This document shows positions 34,830-40,662 of a stretch of 40,662 nucleotides of DNA, piece after piece. Source of the stretch: Actinoplanes palleronii (lineage in GTDB: Bacteria; Actinomycetota; Actinomycetes; Mycobacteriales; Micromonosporaceae); assembly GCF_016862315.1 (NCBI RefSeq), contig NZ_BOMS01000173.1:1-40662 (forward strand). Direction: 5' to 3'. Numbering within the stretch: position 1 is the first letter of the stretch; each line of letters starts with the position of its first letter. A program made the translations under genes and the position numbers. Below the pieces are notes generated by a model. That model had not been told where the DNA came from and searched no databases. It saw only the letters and a program-made list of their open reading frames with translations.

Positions 34830-36482
34830 TCACACGCCGAGCACCGCCGCGATCTCCGCGCGCAGGGTGGCCAGCCCGGCGGAGGCCCGGCTCCGGGCCG
34901 CCGCCACGTCATCGCCGGCGACCGGTTCCACCACTTCGAGGTACGCCTTGAGCTTCGGCTCGGTGCCCGACGGGCGGATCACCACCCGGGTGCTCGGAGT
35001 CCGGAACGTCAGCACGTCGTTCTCCGGGAGCCGATCGGTGACCTCGGTGACCGGCGCGCCGCGCAGCGTGGCCGGCGGGTTGCTCCGGGCCCGCCCCATC
35101 GCCGCCCCGATCTCGGCGAGGTCGTCCACCCGTACCGAGAGCTGGTCGGTGGCGTGCACGCCGAACTCGACCGCCAGCTCGTCCAGCCGGTCGGCCAGGG
35201 TGCGCCCCTCGGTCTTCAGCCCGGCGGCGAGCTCCGCGACGGTCAGCGCGGCGGTGATGCCGTCCTTGTCGCGCACCATGGCCGGGGCGACGCAGTAGCC
35301 GAGCGCCTCCTCGTACCCGAACGCCAGGTCCTCGGCGGCCCGGACGATCCACTTGAACCCGGTCAGGGTCTCCGCGTACGGCACCCCCCGCGCCGCGCAC
35401 AGCCGGCCCAGCAGCGACGACGACACGATCGTGGTGGCGTACGTCCCGGGCGTGCCGCGCCGGATCAGGTGATCGGCGAGCAGCACCCCCAGCTCGTCAC
35501 CGCGCAGCGGCCGCCAGGCGCCGTCCGGCCCGGGGACGGCCACCGCGCAGCGGTCCGCGTCCGGGTCGTTGGCGATCGCCAGGTCCGCCCCGGTCCGGCC
35601 GGCGAGCGCGACCAGGTGGTCCATCGCGCCCGGCTCCTCCGGGTTGGGGAACGCCACGGTCGGGAACTCCGGGTCCGGCTCGGCCTGGTCGGCGACCACG
35701 GCCGGCGCGGCGAACCCGGCGGCCGCGAACGCCGCGACCAGGGTGCCGCCGCCGACCCCGTGCAGCGGCGTGTACGCCACCGTGAGGTCACGCGGCCCGG
35801 CCACGTCCAGCACGGCGGCGGCGCGGTCCACGTACCCCGCAAGGATCTTGTCGTCGAGGACCGTGCCCGCGTCGCCCAGCGGAACCCCGGCGGCGCTCGC
35901 GACCCCGCGGATGGCGGCCTCGATGCCGGCGTCGGCCGGCGGCACGATCTGCGCGCCGTCCCCGGCCGGACCGCCGAGCCGCGCGCCCAGGTAGACCTTG
36001 TAGCCGTTGTCCTGCGGCGGGTTGTGGCTCGCGGTGACCATCACACCGGCCACCGCGTCCAGCGCCCGCACCGCGTACGCCAGCACCGGGGTGGGCAGCA
36101 CCGCGGGCAGCAGCAGTGCCTCCCGCCCGGCGCCGGTCGCGACCCGGGCGGTCTGCTCGGCGAACTCCCGCGAGCCGTGCCGGGCGTCGTACCCGATCAC
36201 CAGCGGCCCGGTGCCGCCCTGCTCGGCGAGCCAGCCCACCAGGCCGGCCGCCGCCCGGGTGACCACCGCGAGGTTCATCCCGTTCGGGCCGGCGCGCAGC
36301 CGGCCGCGCAGACCCGCGGTGCCGAAGGTCAGCGGCCCGGCGAACCGGTCGGCCAGCTCCCCGGCGGTGGCCGGTAGCCGGTCGATCAGCTCGCGTAGCT
36401 CGGCCCGGGCCGCCGGATCCGGATCGTCCGCGAGCCAGGCCTCCGCCGCCGCCCTCACATCAATATCAACTTCTGGTGCCAT
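34830..36482 (-). CDS. Phosphohexomutase (phosphoglucomutase/phosphomannomutase)
   Basis: A 550-aa alpha-D-phosphohexomutase interconverting hexose-6- and hexose-1-phosphates, supplying nucleotide-sugar synthesis. The phosphoserine is Ser152 in TASHNPP, the metal loop is DPDADR, the sugar-binding loop contains EEALGY, and the phosphate-binding loop is RPSGTEPKLKAYL. The length fits the long PmmB/YbbT-type group. In M. tuberculosis pmmB lies close to upp and M20 amidohydrolase genes, as here. It starts 23 nt after the Ser/Thr kinase stop, so cotranscription is likely. The ATG at 36482 has no Shine-Dalgarno; TATCAA at -12 to -7, preceded by TGC, could be a weak internal leaderless promoter. Confidence 0.92.
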   Translation of the reverse strand: MAPEVDIDVRAAAEAWLADDPDPAARAELRELIDRLPATAGELADRFAGPLTFGTAGLRGRLRAGPNGMNLAVVTRAAAGLVGWLAEQGGTGPLVIGYDARHGSREFAEQTARVATGAGREALLLPAVLPTPVLAYAVRALDAVAGVMVTASHNPPQDNGYKVYLGARLGGPAGDGAQIVPPADAGIEAAIRGVASAAGVPLGDAGTVLDDKILAGYVDRAAAVLDVAGPRDLTVAYTPLHGVGGGTLVAAFAAAGFAAPAVVADQAEPDPEFPTVAFPNPEEPGAMDHLVALAGRTGADLAIANDPDADRCAVAVPGPDGAWRPLRGDELGVLLADHLIRRGTPGTYATTIVSSSLLGRLCAARGVPYAETLTGFKWIVRAAEDLAFGYEEALGYCVAPAMVRDKDGITAALTVAELAAGLKTEGRTLADRLDELAVEFGVHATDQLSVRVDDLAEIGAAMGRARSNPPATLRGAPVTEVTDRLPENDVLTFRTPSTRVVIRPSGTEPKLKAYLEVVEPVAGDDVAAARSRASAGLATLRAEIAAVLGV

Positions 36483-36505
36483 TACGGATTGATAGCACAG
36501 AGCCG

Positions 36506-38437
<1,932 letters not shown>

Positions 38438-38899
38438 CGAGGGGGTCTAGGGGGCTGGTCTGACCCCGCTATCTTGCCCGCTCGCCTGCCGCAACGAAAG
38501 TCGCGGTTTCAGTGTTCATCGGGAAACGACACTGGGTAGCCAAGGTATGGCCGAGGGTGGACGTGTTCGGACGCTCCGTGTCAAATCCCGCATCGCGGCC
38601 GCCGGGACGAATTACCGTTGATGGCGGGGACGTTGCGTCGCCGTGCAACCGTGGGTTCTTTGATCCGCTTCGTGCCCCGCAACGTACTCGTAGTGTGTCG
38701 CGTCACCTCCGCGATTCGTTACCCGTTGATGGAGTCAGCGGGCCGGGACGATCTCCCGCGCGCCTGCCCGAACCGTCCACAGCGCCGCACCACCGGGGCC
38801 GGCATGTTTACCCGACCGTTACACAGCGTGACCAAATTCGGACTAAGCTGTCGCGCGTCGCCCAACCCGACGAATCTCGAGAGTGATCTGGAACCCGAC
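38438..38899. other. Divergent non-coding region between the kinase and amidohydrolase genes
   Basis: A 462-bp region. The amidohydrolase frame is open from 38618, but its translation there is Arg-rich and unlike the family, so I treat it as untranslated. TAAGCT (38844-38849) is a good -10 candidate with TTACAC (38819-38824) 19 nt upstream, giving a leader of about 45 nt before GTG 38900. A GTTGC/GCAAC stem occurs near 38632-38649. Confidence 0.4.
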
Positions 38900-40159
38900 G
38901 TGACTACTGCTCTGACAGCGCCGCAAGGCGCCGATACGGCGTGGCCGGAGACTCAGCCCGGTGACGACGACCCGCTGGCCGGCCGGCTGGACAGATGGCT
39001 CGCGGCCCGGGGCGCCGAACTCGTAGCCATGCGTCGGCACATCCACGCCCACCCAGAGCCGTCACACTCCGAGTTCGAGACCGCCGGACTGATCTTCCGC
39101 AAGCTGACCGAGGCCGGCCTCGAACCCCGCCTGATGCCCCGCGGCAACGGCGTGATCTGCGACATCGGCGAAGGCCCCCGGGTGATCGCGTTCCGCGCCG
39201 ACATGGACGCGCTGCCGCTGCAGGACCTCAAGGACGTGCCGTACCGCAGCACCGTGGAGAAGCTCACCCACGCGTGCGGGCACGACGTGCACACCACCGT
39301 CCTGCTCGGCCTCGGCCTGCTGCTGGCCCAGCTGAACGAGCAGGGCGAACTGCCCGGCCGGGTGCGGCTGCTGTTCCAGCCGGCCGAGGAGGCGATCCCG
39401 TCCGGCGCGCCCGAGGTGATCGCCGCCGGCGGCCTCAAGGACGTCGCCGCGATCTACGCCCTGCACTGCAACCCGCAGCTGCCGGCCGGCCTGGTCGGGG
39501 TCCGCTCCGGCCCGTTCACCGCGGCCGCGGACACCGTCAAGGTCGTCCTCTCCGGCCCGGGCGGCCACACCGCGCGCCCGCACCTGACCGCCGACCTGGT
39601 GCACGCGCTGGGCCGGGTGATCGTCGACGTCCCGGCCCTGCTGGACCGCCGGATCGACCCGCGGGCCGGCGTCTCGCTGGTCTGGGGATCGGTGCACGCC
39701 GGCCAGGCGTTCAACGCCATCCCCGGCTCCGGCGAGGTCAGCGGCACGGTCCGGATCCTGAACCGGGACGCCTGGCGCGAAGCCCCCGAGATGATCACCA
39801 AGCTGATCCGCGACGTGGTCGTCGCGACCGGCGCCGAGGTCGACGTCCAGTACCGCCGCGGCGTCCCCCCGGTGATCAACGACCGGATGGCCACCGCGAT
39901 CGTGGCCGGTGCGGCCGGCGCCGCGCTCGGTGCCGACCGGGTGGTCGAGGCCGAGATCAGCATGGGCGGCGAGGACTTCTCGTTCTACCTGGAACACGTG
40001 CCCGGCTCGATGTTCCGCCTCGGCACCGGCGTGCCCGGCTCCGACATCCGGCACGACCTGCACCAGGGCGACTTCGACGTCGACGAGAGCTGCATCGGAT
40101 ATGCCATCCGGGTGATGACGCACACCGCGCTGGCGGCGCTGTCCACCGGCTCGTTCTGA
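38900..40159 (+). CDS. M20D-family amidohydrolase (AmiA/AmiB-like)
   Basis: A 419-aa cytoplasmic di-metal amidohydrolase of the IAA-amino-acid/hippurate hydrolase group. Motifs: HIHAHPEPS (48-56), FRADMDALPL (near 100), CGHDVHTT (Cys126, His128), catalytic PAEEA (Glu163/164), ALHCNPQLPAG, the dimerisation-domain segment SGPGGHTARPH, and MGGEDFSFYLEHVPG near the C-terminus. It cleaves an amide such as an N-acyl amino acid; the substrate is unknown. The GTG at 38900 is chosen because the family similarity begins shortly after; the ribosome site is weak. M. tuberculosis has two such genes (amiA1, amiB1) near pmmB and upp, so the location is conserved. Confidence 0.9.
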   Translation: MTTALTAPQGADTAWPETQPGDDDPLAGRLDRWLAARGAELVAMRRHIHAHPEPSHSEFETAGLIFRKLTEAGLEPRLMPRGNGVICDIGEGPRVIAFRADMDALPLQDLKDVPYRSTVEKLTHACGHDVHTTVLLGLGLLLAQLNEQGELPGRVRLLFQPAEEAIPSGAPEVIAAGGLKDVAAIYALHCNPQLPAGLVGVRSGPFTAAADTVKVVLSGPGGHTARPHLTADLVHALGRVIVDVPALLDRRIDPRAGVSLVWGSVHAGQAFNAIPGSGEVSGTVRILNRDAWREAPEMITKLIRDVVVATGAEVDVQYRRGVPPVINDRMATAIVAGAAGAALGADRVVEAEISMGGEDFSFYLEHVPGSMFRLGTGVPGSDIRHDLHQGDFDVDESCIGYAIRVMTHTALAALSTGSF

Positions 40160-40215
40160 GGCTGCGTTCTCAAAGATCTTTTTGTCGTGCGTCCGCCGGG
40201 GTGCAGACCGTCGCT

Positions 40216-40235
40216 CCCGCCGGGACCCCGGCGGG
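40216..40235. terminator. Hairpin after the amidohydrolase gene
   Basis: A perfect 8-bp GC stem CCCGCCGG/CCGGCGGG with loop GACC, 56 nt after the stop codon; no T-run follows. Confidence 0.55.
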
Positions 40236-40308
40236 CTTCGCAGGCCGCTGGCGCGTCCTGACCGCGAAGCCCTCCGGGGCGACGCCCGCGGGTGGTCACG
40301 GAAAACCC

Positions 40309-40336
40309 CTGGCCGGGCCCATTACTGCCCGGCCAG
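40309..40336. repeat. 10-bp perfect stem-loop
   Basis: CTGGCCGGGC (40309-40318) pairs with GCCCGGCCAG (40327-40336) across an 8-nt loop. It may be a second terminator or the end of a transcript from beyond the right edge. Confidence 0.5.
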
Positions 40337-40369
40337 CTCCATCCACAGTCCAGACCCGTCCACAGGCCA

Positions 40370-40392
40370 CCCCCACCCCCAAACCCACCCCC
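40370..40392 (-). other. Canonical G-quadruplex motif
   Basis: The plus strand reads C5-A-C5-AAA-C3-A-C5, so the minus strand has four G-runs of at least three with loops of 1, 3 and 1 nt. Short loops of this kind favour a stable quadruplex. Polypurine tracts are not rare in high-GC genomes, so function is not implied. Confidence 0.6.
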
Positions 40393-40486
40393 ACCACACT
40401 GTTCAAGGGGGAGCCCCCTGGGAGGGTGGGCTCTGCGTGGGGTCGCTGCGGGCGCTGACGACCCCCAGCCCGGCTCGTTCCGTCCA

Positions 40487-40612
40487 GCTGGTGCTGGGAG
40501 CCGTTATGCCGGGCTCTTGACGGCGCTCAGAGCCAGCTCGTGGTGCCCGGCTGGTGCTGGCGGCCGGTATGCGGGGCTCTTAACGGCGCTCAGGGCCAGC
40601 TCGTAGTGCCCC
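40487..40612. repeat. 63-bp tandem repeat, two copies
   Basis: Units 40487-40549 and 40550-40612 differ at about 8 of 63 positions. The unit contains GGCTCTTGACGGCGCTCAG and GCCAGCTCGTGGTGCCC. Its length is a multiple of three, but the encoded peptide is not protein-like. Confidence 0.75.
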
Positions 40613-40662
40613 GATGCCGCTCAGCCTATTTTGATCTCGGTGGGGCTCTGCGGTCTTGGGGT

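Larger units (their letters stand above)
40160..40662. other. Repeat- and structure-rich non-coding end of the window
   Basis: About 500 bp with no credible gene. It holds two perfect stem-loops (40216-40235 and 40309-40336), a C-rich tract that forms a G-quadruplex motif on the minus strand (40370-40392), and two tandem 63-bp units (40487-40612). Open frames through it encode Pro- and Arg-rich low-complexity peptides. Confidence 0.55.

Noticed and set aside
38618..38899. 94-residue N-terminal extension of the amidohydrolase
   Set aside because: Arg-rich translation unlike M20D proteins, and it contains the best -10 candidate; GTG 38900 fits the family length.
40292..40606. 104-aa ORF across the 63-bp repeats
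   Set aside because: No ribosome site; the peptide is Pro/His runs followed by a duplicated 21-residue unit, consistent with repeat DNA rather than a gene.

Overview
The window is high-GC DNA with GTG and TTG starts, ATGA/GTGA gene overlaps and few T-rich terminators. It carries a complete conservon (cvnABCD) and an add/deoC/upp/phosphohexomutase/M20 amidohydrolase neighbourhood. This fits a filamentous actinomycete; Micromonosporaceae (Actinoplanes-like) is the best guess, made from gene content and codon habit rather than a database search.

Left part (1-15966). A RlmA/TlrB-like rRNA methyltransferase (-) is divergent from adenosine deaminase (+). A 470-bp, strongly structured leader then precedes the conservon: a NIT/HAMP sensor-kinase-like CvnA, roadblock CvnB, DUF742 CvnC and GTPase CvnD, closed by a strong terminator. 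Facing it on the minus strand are a very acidic unknown protein and a large protein. The large protein starts with an IS110-transposase-like fold and ends in the same C-terminal tail as CvnA. Next comes a minus-strand operon of deoxyribose-phosphate aldolase, an intact aldehyde dehydrogenase and a shortened ALDH-like protein with no cysteine. deoC is divergent from upp, and a NUDIX hydrolase faces upp.

Middle (16108-33834). This is a cell-surface glycopolymer cluster. It holds a sugar aminotransferase, a Gfo/Idh/MocA dehydrogenase, a UDP-sugar dehydrogenase and a UDP-GlcNAc 2-epimerase for precursors. It also holds one GT2 and three GT4-type glycosyltransferases, a Stealth hexose-1-phosphate transferase, and two GT2-TagF fusion proteins. 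Together they look able to build a phosphodiester-linked, teichoic-acid-like wall polymer containing amino or uronic sugars. No lipid-carrier initiation enzyme, exporter or LCP ligase is in view.

Right part (33835-40662). A GPP34 (GOLPH3-like) protein, a phosphohexomutase and a membrane Ser/Thr kinase are followed by an M20D amidohydrolase. The window ends in about 500 bp of non-coding DNA with stem-loops, a G-quadruplex motif and a 63-bp tandem repeat. Four genes (add, deoC, upp, the GPP34 gene) have a TAnnnT -10 box 6-7 nt before the start codon and no Shine-Dalgarno, so they are probably leaderless. Domain calls were made by eye from motifs; no search was run.
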